A DNA stretch of 64,000 bases from Rattus norvegicus (GCF_036323735.1 NC_086031.1:43324225-43388224), one strand, 5' to 3'. Shown: positions 10,905 to 21,682, numbered from the stretch's first letter. Notes: a model not told the origin generated them from the letters alone. Numbers and translations are program-made.

Positions 10905-12139
10905 TGCGCTTCCATATGCCTGCGTGAGGATGGCAGTGTCTCCTGAAGAATATCGAGCTAAATAATACCTGGCTTACTCCTTAGAGTCTGTGAGCAAAGG
11001 GAATCACTGAAAAGAATATGGGGCAGTGTAGGTTGTAGAACTGGCTGTAGTAATGTGCATCAGTATGATAGACCTCACGTTTTATAGACTGAGATACTGT
11101 TTTCTAGTTCATAGTGAATACTTCCTCACTGCTTGACTAGAGTACCATGTACTATTTTTCTCCAGCTGGGGTGTAGAGTGATACCCCACAATTTACCAGG
11201 GACAGAAGAGTTTTCACAGAGTTGTGTATAAATGTGAGGAAAATAGAGAAAAGAATACTTTAGAGAAAAAGTTGTGTGTGTAGGAATTTATTAATGAAGA
11301 GATCCTGAATGCAGAGGGAGATAGGTCTCCATCTAAGTATTTGTTTCTGCCAAAAACTTCCCAACCTTTTTGATTCTGATCCTGACCATGCACACGATTC
11401 TTTACCATTGATTGCTGCTATGCCTCTTCCTTCTGAAATCACATAGCACGTAGCACTTTGAAGTTGAAGGCATGTGAAACTTCTTTAGGGCTTATTTGAA
11501 ACAGTAATACCCCCGCAGGCTAGCCATGCAGGCTTATCCTTGTTTGCTGGTTAACAGAAAGCAGTATTCTACTCTCAAACTCTGTGGTTCTCAAAATTGC
11601 GATGGTCATAGTCTAAATGCAGCAACACCCAAATCCTTATAATCTAAGATAAACAGTCTCAGTGTCTTGGTGTTTGCCATTGTGTGGCGGGGATAGAATT
11701 ATCCATTGATCTGGCAATGCATTTGGCAAGCGTGCATGTTTGGTAAATTCTGACAAGATAAAAGCATCTGTAATAGCAAGGCTATCATTCAGCCCCAACA
11801 ACCGAGAGCAGGAGTGCCCAAAATAGCATGAAACCATTTATGCCATGAAACCTTTTGGAGGTATGAGTAGGAGGAGGGAATGTAGTAGGGTATATAGGCA
11901 TAGGCATAGGTATACAAACCCATCTAATGACAAGAATGACAATTCAGGATGAGTAACAAAGAAAGGCACAATCATTCCTAGTCCTTGTTAATCAGACGTG
12001 TTCACAAATAGAATTTGGCTAAAGCCAATGGAAGAAGTGATTGGAAGGAGTAGAGAGAAAGCATTATGCTTTGAGGTTGGAGAAATCTCCATATCCTCAT
12101 GAGAGTGTGTATTCTATACAAGTAAGAGAGACTTTACGG
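10905..12139. other. Unique non-coding sequence
   Basis: No gene or repeat family recognised. A short TAGGCA iteration occurs near 11896-11912. The minus-strand frames at 11214-11442 overlap in two phases and look random. Confidence 0.5.
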
Positions 12140-12405
12140 ATAAAAGTATGTTGCTGAGATAAAATACTCTAACAAGAGGAGGGAGGGGAGGGGGAAGGAG
12201 AGGAGAGGGGAGGGAGAAGAAGAGAGAGAGGGGAGGGGGAGGGAGACGGAGAGGGAGAGGGAGAGAGCAGGAAGTGAGCCAGCCCCAGTGATATATTTCC
12301 TCCAGGCTGCACATCCTCAAATCTCCATAAGCTCCCCAAACAGCAAGGCAAAAACTGTCCAAATACAGGAGCCTGTGGGGGACATTTCTCGTTCAAACCA
12401 CAGCC
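12140..12405 (-). mobile_element. Rodent LTR fragment containing a GA-rich tract
   Basis: The left end (ttgctgagataaaatactct) and the right end (gatatatttcctccaggctg, then gttcaaaccaca) are diverged versions of the two ends of the LTRs at 20.7 and 23.0 kb, in the same orientation. Between them lies the purine tract at 12175-12270, in place of ordinary LTR sequence. The tract therefore seems to have grown inside the LTR. Confidence 0.55.
12175..12270. repeat. Purine-rich (GGGA/GAGG)n tract
   Basis: About 95 bp almost entirely of G and A, with many runs of three or more G. The G-rich strand is the plus strand. It has the composition for G-quadruplex or triplex structure. Confidence 0.9.
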
Positions 12406-12730
12406 AAGGGCTGCAACAAGTGTTGGGAAATGAAACAACAAGCAACACAGTTAACATAAAGTGCTTTTTCTTTATGGAAGAAGTTCATTTATGGAACAGA
12501 CCTGCTATAATTTTTCATTCATTTTCATATCTTGTTTTTCTTTCCCCAAAATTTTAGCTTTGCAACTACCACGCCAGTATCTGCATTTTAAACTTACACT
12601 TAAAGCACCTTGGTCAGTTTTAGACAGCTGAAACAGATCTTGTCAAAGTAACAGACTCATTCCCAATTGTCAAATTCAGTGGATGTTTTCCAGTTAGTAT
12701 TTATGATGAAGATGAGTACAGATATAATTA
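12406..12730. other. Unique non-coding sequence
   Basis: No feature recognised in this interval between an LTR fragment and a SINE. Confidence 0.5.
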
Positions 12731-13005
12731 AAGGTCCTGGAGAGGTTACTCACTCGGCAAAATTCCAGCTATGCAAGCATGAGAACCTGAGTTCCATCCC
12801 CAGAAACCACAATAAAGCTGACTGGGGTGATGTACACCAGCATTCCCAGTGCTGGAGAGGTGGACATGATAGGCTCCATGGGCCTTGGTGGGCAGCCAGT
12901 CTGATTGATATGGTGTGCACCAGGTTAGTGTGGGACCCTGTTTCACAAATTAAGAAGAGACTGATTAAAAGTCAACAGCAACTTTTGGCCTCCACATGCA
13001 CACAC

Positions 13006-13008
<3 letters not shown>
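12731..13008 (+). mobile_element. RSINE1 SINE
   Basis: A tRNA-like head (ctggagaggttactcactc, then gagttccatccccagaaacc) is followed by a B1-like middle (cattcccagtgctggagagg) and cttttggcctccacatgcac. The normal CA tail has become a long GA array directly after gcacacacgca. Confidence 0.8.

Positions 13009-13065
<57 letters not shown>
13009..13065. repeat. (GA)n microsatellite
   Basis: An uninterrupted GA run of about 28 units forming the tail of the RSINE1 element. Confidence 0.97.
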
Positions 13066-13067
<2 letters not shown>

Positions 13068-14290
13068 GAGGGGTAGGGAGTGGAGGAACTCACTACACTA
13101 AAGTAGCCAAGTGTCCATTGGCAAAGTCCTTATCATCCTGCCATTTTGACTCTCTGCTCTGAAGTTGCCAACATAAGCAGGGAAGAGTCAGACAAGAAAA
13201 TGAGTGACTTTGCCCTAAGTCAAACTGGAAGAGAATAAATGTAGCATTCTTGGCCGAAAGGAAAAAAATAGAATAACTGCAAGCTTGTGTGGAAGGTGGC
13301 ATATTTCCTTTTTCCGATTACACAAGACATGCATGCATCAAAAGCGACTGAGTTCTGATTTATTAACAAGATAGCAGTGCTTTATGGCATTCGGCTTGCT
13401 AACCGTGTGGGGGAGGTGTTATAAGAACAGACACATTCCTCTTCCCAGAGGACTTTGCGGCCAGTAAGTTAAAGGGGCGGAAGCTTAAAACAGTGTAAGG
13501 ATGAACGTGCTCTCAGACACAGGTGCCCTCAGAGCCTCTAGTGTTTATTGATTCAGAGTGTAGAGAGAGCGAAGGGTGTGCTTGCAGAAGAGTCTGGTCA
13601 ACAGCGCTGCCAATAAGATCTTCTTCCGAGAACACCTGAAGTCTGCTTTGAGCTCTTCTCTACTTAATTGAATCGCTGCCATGGAGCTGAGTCCTTTACT
13701 TTGCTTTCCTGCTCAGAATTCATCACTAGCTTCTATTCAAACTATCCCTCTAATCCCGGAGCCCTGGGATTTCCTAGGTCCCTTACTTTCCACCTCCGAA
13801 CCTGGGGCAACCTCACTTGGCACAGAAACACTCACTGAGGGTTTCTCCTTCCTGCCGCTTAGGATAGGCACTGGCATCCCTTCTACCTGCCTCTGTGTCT
13901 TATTCCCATCCCAGATGAAGGCGCAGAATGCCCACAGCGCTTAGCCCCTGCCTGTCAGGCTCACTCTGCCTTCCCAACCAGTCCATTCTAATCCACTTGC
14001 ATTCTGCACAGGAAGGTACACCTAAGACAAGACAAGCTGGGGGTTTATAGTTAGGTGGTAAATGTTTTGATGAACCTAAAAGATGTTGTAACAGAATCTC
14101 TATCAACTAGTAATTGCTGCTGGAGTTTCTCAATGAAAGTTTAGATGCGTGTTTTACTTTCTAGGTTTAATCTGGATTTACTCTGTTTCCCCTTAACACT
14201 CACCCCTTTCTCCTTCCCTTCCCTCTCCTCTCTTCCCCTGTTCTCTCCTCTCTTAGGTTCCCTTCACCTCCCTTAGTTCTCCCTCCTCTG
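13066..14290. other. Unique non-coding sequence, pyrimidine-rich at its end
   Basis: No gene recognised. The frame at 13681-13944 (+) has no recognisable domain. From about 14200 the sequence becomes strongly C/T-rich and leads into the homopyrimidine block. Confidence 0.5.
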
Positions 14291-14481
<191 letters not shown>

Positions 14482-14580
14482 GTTTTCCTTCTGTGTAGCC
14501 CAGACTGGCCTGGAACTAATGAGTCCCCTGTGTTAGCCTCTTGGTCCTGAGATTGCAGGCATATGCCTCCATACCTTGTT
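14482..14580 (-). mobile_element. B1-like (PB1/B1) SINE fragment
   Basis: Reversed monomer: ctgtgtagcccagactggcc, then tggaactaatgag and ctgagattgcaggcatatgcc. The match is to the 7SL-derived B1 group, with strong divergence. The long pyrimidine tract adjoins its tail side. Confidence 0.65.
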
Positions 14581-15289
14581 CCAGATTTACTTTTCTGTAA
14601 CCCTTTTTCCTTTAGTCAGAAACTGTCAATTTAAGGAAATTAAGGTGCTAGCAGAGATTGAAGGAGAGAAATGTTAAAATGGTTCTTTTAAAAGAGAAAA
14701 GACTCAGTAGTGCCACTGTAACTGCTGGGAGCCTGCATTTATTGAGCTCCTTCCTTGAGCCCTGAAGCCCACTCTAGAGTAAGGGAGGCCTCTGACTTCC
14801 TAGACTCTCCTTCAGGAGATTTATCTGGAGAAAAACAGAACACATCAGCTCATTTTTTAAAACGAAAATCAGGTCATCAAAAGCATCCCCAAAGTACCCT
14901 TCAAATTCAACAAGTCAAGCAAAACCACAGCTAATGACACGGTTGTTTTCATCAGAACTGGCATTAAGTTAAATTTATAACCCATTCGAGTTTACATTAT
15001 AGTTTCATTGTGTGCTATGTGCACACTTGAGGACACTGAATTCCCACTGTATGATTTCTACATTATTATTATTTCTTTTTGGGGACACTTATATTTCATT
15101 AAGTGGGTACCAGAGTTTCCTGGAGATCTGTTTGTTTTGTGATCTGTTACTGACTATGTGTGTCGTGTGCATTTTTCTTAATGACAAGTCCTCAATCAGA
15201 ACGGCAGCTCCTAATTGTAATTTATAATGTTTTTCCTTTAGAAGATATTCAGTTTATTACATTTATTTGTCTAGAAGGAGAACGAAACG
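14581..15289. other. Unique non-coding sequence
   Basis: No gene recognised. The phrase gcatttattgagctccttcc near 14733 resembles an ancient L2/MIR-type fragment but is too short to call. Confidence 0.45.
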
Positions 15290-15442
15290 CACGCACGCAC
15301 ATCATGCATATATAGATCAGAGCACAATTTGTGACAATGACCTTTCTACTTTTACCATGTGGGTCCTGAGGATCAAAGTCCTATTTCCTATTATCAGTTA
15401 TAATAGCAAGTGATTTCACCCACTGAGCCACCTCAGAGTCCC
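15290..15442 (-). mobile_element. B3-type SINE fragment
   Basis: Reversed: a short CACG-rich tail, then taccatgtgggtcctgagga and the head cacccactgagccacctcagag. It is diverged and partly deleted. Confidence 0.6.
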
Positions 15443-16100
15443 TCATAATCCAGTGTATGACTCAATTTTTAGAGCATCAAAACTGTCTTTATTGATGAAT
15501 GGCATCAATATGAATGTTCTAGTGTGGATGTCCTGCTTTCACTGCAGACCACAAGCCTTGCACTGTATTTGGACTCTTTCCATGGTGCTGAACACATTCC
15601 CATGTATCCACTAGGAGCTAATTTAAGCATTTCCTAAATGAAGTGCAAAAGAATAATAATTAAAAAAAAAGAATCTGAGAGACTCCGCTGAATATAGGCT
15701 AATCTTTCTTTGATAACTTAGAGTACTTGTAGGAAGTTGGAGCATTCCCAGAAACATGAAGAAAATCAATTACTGTTGAGCAAGACTATAAATTCTGTTT
15801 ATTTAAGATTGTAGGATTGTAGACACATAATAGATGGCTTTATACTATATCAGGAAGAGGAAAGTAGACCCATTCACTCAACAGAAAATTTATAGGTGGA
15901 AGCAAACAGACTACTTATGGGTATGATGAGACTACCGATCCTGTGGAATTGGTGTCAAGCTTGTTAATAAGGTCATGTTGGAATACAGAAGTAATTAGAG
16001 AAGGAAAGAGGAGCCTGGTCTGAATTTTGGTAAAATAATGTCAAGGTCAGAATTGAAGGACTAGGTTAGTAAAGGGTATGAACTACCTATCATGAGTTTG

Positions 16101-16103
<3 letters not shown>
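15443..16103. other. Unique non-coding sequence
   Basis: Nothing recognised. Confidence 0.5.

Positions 16104-16149
<46 letters not shown>
16104..16149. repeat. (GT)n microsatellite
   Basis: A GT run of about 21 units, nearly pure. Confidence 0.97.
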
Positions 16150-16150
<1 letters not shown>

Positions 16151-16440
16151 CTTAGTCTGCTTTATTTCATCATAACAGAACACCTGGGATTAGGAAATTT
16201 AAATGACATATTTTGCATTTCAAGCAGTTATGGAAGTTGGCAGGTGGGACATCTTTTTGCTATGCTCCCTAGAGAAGAGAAATTCTGTGTCCTTATGTGA
16301 TAGAAAAGAGAACCCCAACTCATTCCCATGAACACTTCCAGTGTGGATCTTAACCAGTTCACTACCTGAACACATTCCTGTGGACTCTATTTCCCAACAT
16401 TTCTGCTTGTGGCTTAAGTTTCAAACCATGATTATTTGGA
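16150..16440 (-). mobile_element. Possible ancient MaLR-type LTR fragment
   Basis: The order cttagtctgctttatttcat, aacagaacacctgggatta, gttggcaggtgggaca and caaaccatgatta resembles the reversed 3'-to-5' layout of mammalian MaLR or related LTR consensus sequences. No ends or duplications can be fixed. Confidence 0.35.
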
Positions 16441-16581
16441 AGGAGCAAAAGCCTTCAAAGCATAGCAAGTTCAGTCCATTTAGGTTATTATAATGAAATA
16501 CTGCTTGTATGTGGATCCTGGTCTGGAATGTGCACATGTATATATAAAGATAGCTATAAAGTAGAAGGAGGCAAATAAAAG

Positions 16582-16709
16582 TTGCTGATCGTGGTGGTGC
16601 ACACCCTTAATCCCAGTACTCATAAGCAGATATAAGTGGATCTCTTGAGTTTGAGACCAGCCTGGTGTACACAGTAAGTTCGAGAACAGGCTACACAGAT
16701 AAACATGGT
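16582..16709 (+). mobile_element. B1 SINE
   Basis: ctgatcgtggtggtgcacac, then taatcccagtactc, gagtttgagaccagcctggt and ctacacagataaaca: a nearly full B1 monomer on the plus strand. It ends in the (TAAA)n tail that follows. Confidence 0.9.
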
Positions 16710-16710
16710 A

Positions 16711-16741
<31 letters not shown>

Positions 16742-16743
16742 AT
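16710..16743. repeat. (TAAA)n tail
   Basis: Eight or nine TAAA units, the tail of the preceding B1. Confidence 0.95.
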
Positions 16744-16767
16744 ATCATTGAAATATTTCAACAGTAT

Positions 16768-16969
16768 TTTATTTAGCTCAGTTTTTAAAGTGCCTGCTTA
16801 GCATGCATGAAACCCTGGACTTGATCCTGGCACCAAACAAGCCAGTCATATTGGTATATGATTATATTCCCAGCACTTGGGAGGTAGAGACGGATAGATC
16901 AGGAGTTTAAGATCACCTTCAACTATACACTGAGTTGAAGACTATCCTCCTGAGACTGTCTTAAAAAAT
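16768..16969 (+). mobile_element. B4 SINE (ID-like head plus B1-like body)
   Basis: An ID-like head (tagctcagtttttaaagtgc, gcatgcatgaaaccctgg) is followed by a B1-like body (cccagcacttgggaggtaga) and gagactgtcttaaaaaatt. This fusion layout defines the B4 group. Confidence 0.8.
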
Positions 16970-17168
16970 TAAGTCAACTAAAAAAGTTAAATCAAAGTAT
17001 CATTTCTTGTGAAATGACTTAAATTATGCTTTATCATAGAATTAATAGCTCAAATGTTATAAATAGGTTTAAAATTGACTTTATAGATAACATGCATAGA
17101 CCTTTTTCTCTTGTCAGCATTCCCTAAATTATGCAGCATGACAAGTGCGTACGATGTCTTTCCATTTC

Positions 17169-17561
17169 TGTCCTAGGTAGCTTTAATTGTCAACTTGACG
17201 CAGTGTAGAGTGATCTGAGAAACACCTTGATTAAAGGATTGCACGAGGTAGCTTGGCATGGAGGCATGTCTATGCAGGGTTGATAATTGACACCATAGGT
17301 TCCAGCCCACTGTGGGTGGTACTATTCCTAAGCAGGTGGACAAGCTCGGTTTTATAAGAAAGTCAGCTAAACACGATCCTTTGCGAGCCAGAAAGCATTT
17401 ATTCCTCCATGGCTTCTGCTTCAAGTTCATGCTTGAATTTTTGCCCTGACTTCCCTCAATCATCATCTGTGACCTGGAATAAAAACCGAAGGAAACTTTC
17501 CAACCCTAAATTGTCTTTGGTTTGAGGGTTATACCACAGCAGCAGAAAGGAAACGACGTCA
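17169..17561 (+). mobile_element. Solo LTR of a rodent endogenous retrovirus-like family
   Basis: A 393-bp element begins TG and ends CA, flanked by a perfect 5-bp duplication, atttc (17164-17168 and 17562-17566). Inside are gtcaacttgacgcag near the start, a TATA-like ttttataagaaa, and ggaataaaaaccgaagg with AATAAA near the 3' end. These place U3, R and U5 in plus orientation. The 5-bp duplication fits ERV-L/MaLR-type or ERV1-type integration. Related copies lie at 24.3 and 54.0 kb (+); the LTRs at 12.1, 20.7 and 23.0 kb are relatives in reverse. It contains no coding sequence. Confidence 0.85.
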
Positions 17562-18161
17562 ATTTCATTATGTATTATGTATCATCTAGAGACATTCTGA
17601 ATGTATATGGGGGTGATGGGCAAGGGTTATATTCAAGTGCTATGTCATTTATGTAAAGTGATTGAGTTGTATTGGATTTGGGATCTTCAAGGTCTTGGGA
17701 TTAGTCTCCCACATATACAGAGGGATAATGGTGCCAACCTTACCTTTTACTTTCCTTGATGTCCAGCTCCCTCCTGGTAGTCATCTTTAGCATCTGTCTA
17801 CTTCTTGTATTTCAAAGTCTGCACACATAGCCCCCACCCAACACTCAGGTTCTGTGATCTTCTCCCTCATAACACTACTGTTTCTGTGTTCTCTGAGTAC
17901 CTTATACTGTCCTTCCTAGATTACCCCAGTCTTTGCCCTACTCTTGCTATCCCAGCAGTCACTGCCCTCTTTCCTTCTGGAAATACAGTGACAACCCTTT
18001 CATTCAAAGGATAGTCTTTTTGCATTATTGTATTACCTTCAAGATGCCCAAAGTTATTAATGAAAATTCTCCAGGTGTATGGTAAAAGTAGGTATTTCCC
18101 TCCTCCCTCCCCCCAAAATTTACCACTAACTGGCAAAATAAAATGTAAAAATCTAACACAA
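17562..18161. other. Unique non-coding sequence
   Basis: After the LTR's duplicated target site, no feature is recognised over about 600 bp. Confidence 0.5.
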
Positions 18162-18372
18162 GGCAAAGTAGATATAGCTTAGCTGTTAGAATGCTGTCTA
18201 GAATGCATGAAGCCTGGGCTATACCCAAATCTCTATATAAACCAAGAGTAGTGGTGAGCATCTTTAATCCTAGCAGGAGCAGGGGAGGCAAAGGATTTGA
18301 AGATTATCCTGGGCTACAAAAGAAATTTGAGAACAGCCTGAGATGCTTGTGACCTTATCTCAAAAAGAAGCA
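18162..18372 (+). mobile_element. B4 SINE
   Basis: An ID-like head (gatatagcttagctgttag, gcatgaagcctgggctatacc) is followed by gtagtggtgagcatctttaa, then tcctgggctacaa and ttatctcaaaaag. It is a diverged ID-plus-B1 fusion. Confidence 0.75.
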
Positions 18373-18649
18373 AACTGGAAATGAAGCTAACATAAATCAT
18401 CTGATGTGTGTTTGTAACAGCTGAAAGATGGCTAAGTGTGTCAGTGAATATAATGCTCTACCTTGGTAAAGTTTACTCATAGAAGTGAGTTTTAGAAAGG
18501 CAGCTGCTTCTGTACAAATACCATACAGTTTTCATCACTATTGCTCTATAATACAGCTTGACGTCAGGGATGGTGATTCCCCCAGAAGTTCTTTTATTGT
18601 TGAGGATAGTTTTCACTATCCTGGGTTTTTTCTTATTCCAAATGAATTT

Positions 18650-18665
18650 GCAAATTACTCTTTCT
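18650..18665 (+). repeat. Target-site duplication of the nested L1, left copy
   Basis: gcaaattactctttct occurs here and again, without a mismatch, at 19895-19910. Confidence 0.97.
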
Positions 18666-19894
18666 TTTTTTTTTTTTTATTAACTTGAGTATTTCTTATA
18701 TACATTTTGAGTGTTATTCCCTTTCCCGGTTTCCGGGCAAACATTCCCCTCCCCCCTCCCCTTCCTAATAGGTGTTCCCCTCCCCACCCTCCCCCCATTG
18801 CCGCCCTCCCCCCAACAGTCTAGTTCACTGGGGGTTCAGTCTTAGCAGGACCCATGGCTTCCCCTTCCACTGGTGCTCTTACTAGGATATTCATTGCTAC
18901 CTATGAAGTCAGAGTCCAAGGTCAGTCCATGTATAGTCTTTAGGTAGTGGCTTAGTCCCTGGAAGCTCTGGTTGCTTGGCATTGTTGTACATATGGGGTC
19001 TCGAGCCCCTTCAAGCTCTTCCAGTTCTTTCTCTGATTCCTTCAACGGGGGTCCTATTCTCAGTTCAGTGGTTTGCTGCTGGCATTCGCCTCTGTATTTG
19101 CTGTATTCTGGCTGTGTCTCTCAGGAGCGATCTACATCCGGCTCCTGTCGGCCTGCACTTCTTTCTTCATCCATCTTGTCTAATTGGGTGGCTGTATATG
19201 TATGGGCCACATGTGGGGCAGGCTCTGAAGGTGTTCCTTCAGTCTCTGTTTTAATCTTTGCCTCTCTCTTCCCTGCCAAGGGTATTCTTGTTCCCCTTTT
19301 AAAGAAGGAGTGAAGCATTCACATTTTGATCATCCGTCTTGAGTTTCATTTGTTCTAGGCATCTAGGGTAATTCAAGCATTTGGGCTAATAGCCACTTAT
19401 CAATGAGTGCATACCATGTGTGTCTTTCTGTGATTGGGTTACCTCACTCAGGATGATATTTTCCAGTTCCAACCATTTGCCTACGAATTTCATAAAGTCA
19501 TTGTTTTTGATAGCTGAGTAATATTCCATTGTGTAGATGTACCACATTTTCTGTATCCATTCCTCTGTTGAAGGGCATCTGGGTTCTTTCCAGCTTCTGG
19601 CTATTATAAATAAGGCTGCTATGAACATAGTGGAGCACGTGTCTTTTTTATATGTTGGGGCATCTTTTGGGTATATGCCCAAGAGAGGTATAGCTGGATC
19701 CTCAGGCAGTTCAATGTCCAATTTTCTGAGGAACCTCCAGACTGATTTCCAGAATGGTTGTACCAGTCTGCAATCCCATGAACAATGGAGGAGTGCTCCT
19801 CTTTCTCCGCATCCTCGCCAGCATCTGCTGTCCCCTGAGTTTTTGATCTTAGCCACTCTCACTGGTGTGAGGTGAAATCTCAGGGTTGTTTTGA
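18666..19894 (-). mobile_element. Young rat-type LINE-1, 5'-truncated
   Basis: A 1.23-kb insertion on the minus strand: oligo-T (reversed A-tail), the same 3' UTR as at 6.8 kb with its C-rich tract (about 18745-18815), and then the last ~170 codons of ORF2. A perfect 16-bp duplication flanks it. The 5' end is truncated inside ORF2, so it cannot move by itself. The clean duplication and open ORF2 tail indicate a recent insertion. Confidence 0.97.
19386..19894 (-). pseudogene. LINE-1 ORF2 protein, C-terminal fragment
   Basis: This frame encodes the last ~170 residues of L1 ORF2p (normally about 1,280 residues), ending at its natural stop (19386-19388). The endonuclease and reverse-transcriptase domains are missing because of 5' truncation. 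The cysteine motif of the ORF2 C-terminus is visible as C-x3-C-x7-H-x4-C at residues 26, 30, 38 and 43 of the open frame, inside WRGCGERGALLHC. Further landmarks are IPLLGIYPKD, CPSTEEW, MWYIYTMEYYSAIK and the end HSLISGY. The apparent start Met is part of the older ORF, not a true start. There is no frameshift in the remaining part. Confidence 0.95.
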
Positions 19895-19910
19895 GCAAAT
19901 TACTCTTTCT
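19895..19910 (+). repeat. Target-site duplication of the nested L1, right copy
   Basis: Exact second copy of the 16-bp site at 18650-18665. Confidence 0.97.
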
Positions 19911-20018
19911 AACTCTATGAAGAATTGAGTTGAAATTTTGATGGGGATTGCATTGAATCTATAGATTGCTTTAGGCAAAAATGTCCATTTTTACTATATT
20001 AATCCTGCCAATAGCAGA

Positions 20019-20250
20019 GGATGGCCTTGTTGTGCGTCAATGGGAGGAGAAGCCCTTGGTCCTGCCAAGGCTGGAACCCCCCAGTTTCGTGGAATGTCAG
20101 GGCAGGGAGGTGGGAAGCAGGGGATGGTTGGGGAGGAGAAACACCTCATAGAAGAAGGGAAAGGGCAATGGGATAGGGGGCTTCTGGACAGGAAACCAGG
20201 AAAGGGAATAATATTTGAAGTGTAAATAAAATCTGTCAAATTAAAAAACA
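20019..20250 (+). mobile_element. Sense 3' UTR half of the inverted older L1
   Basis: tcaatgggaggagaagccct, then tcctgccaaggctgg and ttgaagtgtaaataaaat form the plus-strand Lx-like L1 3' end. It starts directly where the reversed ORF2 piece stops and ends in an A-rich tail. The open frame 20040-20225 is only an open stretch of UTR. Confidence 0.9.
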
Positions 20251-20278
20251 CAAATGTTTTATAAAAGAAAAGGAGCTG

Positions 20279-20694
20279 TTTGTGAGCTATGAAGGGGAGG
20301 AAGAATGTTATGTGAAACAAAATTGTAGAAGTTGTAACACATATTTGGTGTTAATATAGGTGGCCTGGGCATGCCAGTGTGTCGCGCCTTGTCTCTGGTG
20401 GGACACATATCATTTCTCAGAGTTGAAACTGCTCACAAGCCAACACAAACTAGCACTTTATCAATTTGTCCTATCACATGTATGCTTCCTGTTTTCAAAG
20501 CAAGCAGAGTGACAGAGCTGACTGTTGATGGCTGTGAATGTATGCTGACTTTCTGTGAGTGAACTTTAATACCATAGATGCTGCAGGCGGGATGGTTTCT
20601 CTCTCAGTCATCTGTGTAGTAACATCACCTGCTGCCTTGCCTAGCTAGTGTAGGCAAGGTAATGAAGAATTCATGGATCTTTCTGCCTGTACAC
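20279..20694. other. Unique non-coding sequence
   Basis: Nothing recognised between the L1 composite and the LTR element. Confidence 0.5.
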
Positions 20695-21021
20695 TGGTCT
20701 TGGTTAGAGTTTTACTGTTATGAACAGACACCATAATCAAGGCAAGTCTTATAAGAACAACATTTCATTGGGGCTGTCTTACAGATTCAGAGGTCCAGTC
20801 CATTATCATCAAGGTGGGAACATGGCAGTGTCCAGGTAGGCTTGGTGCAGGCAGAGCTGAGAGTTCTACATCTTCATCTGAAGACTGTTAGCATAATACT
20901 GAATTCCAGGTAGCTAGGATGAGGATCTTAAAGCCCAGGCCTACAGAGACACACCTATTTCAACAAGGCTACATCTAGAAATAGGGCCATTCCCTGGGCC
21001 AAGCGTATTCAAACCATGACA
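20695..21021 (-). repeat. LTR, 3' copy of the minus-strand element
   Basis: This direct repeat of about 327 bp shares gaacagacaccat, gttcagaggt-like and tccattatcatcaaggt blocks, gagctgagagttctaca, and the end aaaccatgaca with the copy at 22972-23273. It contains an extra segment (ggatgaggatcttaaagccc) that is missing from the other copy. Confidence 0.88.
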
Positions 21022-21042
21022 TTCCACTCCCTGGCCCTCATA
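21022..21042 (-). other. Polypurine-tract-like site
   Basis: Read on the minus strand, gggccagggagtggaa directly precedes the LTR start TGTCATGG. Its position and purine bias match the plus-strand primer site (PPT) of LTR retroelements. It is not perfectly purine, so this is a structural inference. Confidence 0.5.
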
Positions 21043-21682
21043 GGTTTTTCCAAATACATGAGTCTATGGGGACCGTAGCAAACCATAGCATAATAAAAAT
21101 GCACATTAAGTTCAACTTCCAAAGTCCCCATAGTCTATAGCAGTCTCAAGAATGTTAAAAGTTTAAAGTTCAAAGTCTCTTCTGAGATCCATCAAATCTT
21201 CCATATAATCTTTGAATCGACAGCTGTGCAAAGTCCACGCTCTGCATCTCCATCGCTGATGTCAAAGCAGTTTTCAGATCTCCAATTTCCTTTTTCATCT
21301 TTGTTGATGGCAACAAACTTCTTTTTCTGGGGCTGGTTCCACTCCCTGTCAGCAACATTCCTCCAGAGATATCCTATGGCTTTGCCATCTCAAAGATCTT
21401 GGGGTCTCCAAGGTAGCTTCAATGTTACAGCTTCTTGTTTCAATGTCTGGGATCTACACATTATCTTCTGGGCTCCTCTAAAAGGCTGGTGTCACTTCTC
21501 TAGCTCTGCCCTCTGTAGCACTCTAAGCTCAGTCTGATCCACTACATTGCTGCTGCTGTTCTTGGTGATCATCCCATGGTACTGGCATGGTCCTGGGTTT
21601 TCTGCTGCAGCTAGGCTTCATCCATAGCCTCTTATAGGCTCTCTTCATGGTGTCAAGCCTTAAATCCTTTGCATGACCCTTC

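Larger units (their letters stand above)
18494..20278 (+). mobile_element. Older LINE-1 with inverted 5' part, split by a younger L1
   Basis: This composite runs: possible target duplication (18494-18506); reversed L1 ORF2 DNA (about 18507-18665); the nested young L1 (18666-19894) and its duplicated site; more reversed ORF2 DNA (19911 to about 20018); then a strand switch to a plus-strand L1 3' UTR with A-tail (about 20019-20250). The possible second copy of the target duplication is at 20266-20278 (agaaaaggagctg against agaaaggcagctg). Reversed 5' part plus sense 3' part is the signature of twin priming. The two ORF2 pieces join into one continuous segment once the nested L1 is removed. Confidence 0.85.

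Noticed and set aside
19386..19898. 170-codon minus-strand frame as a possible host gene
   Set aside because: It is clearly the C-terminus of L1 ORF2p within a 5'-truncated L1. The apparent N-terminal Met is internal to ORF2.
20040..20225. Gly/Lys-rich plus-strand frame
   Set aside because: Open stretch within an L1 3' UTR.
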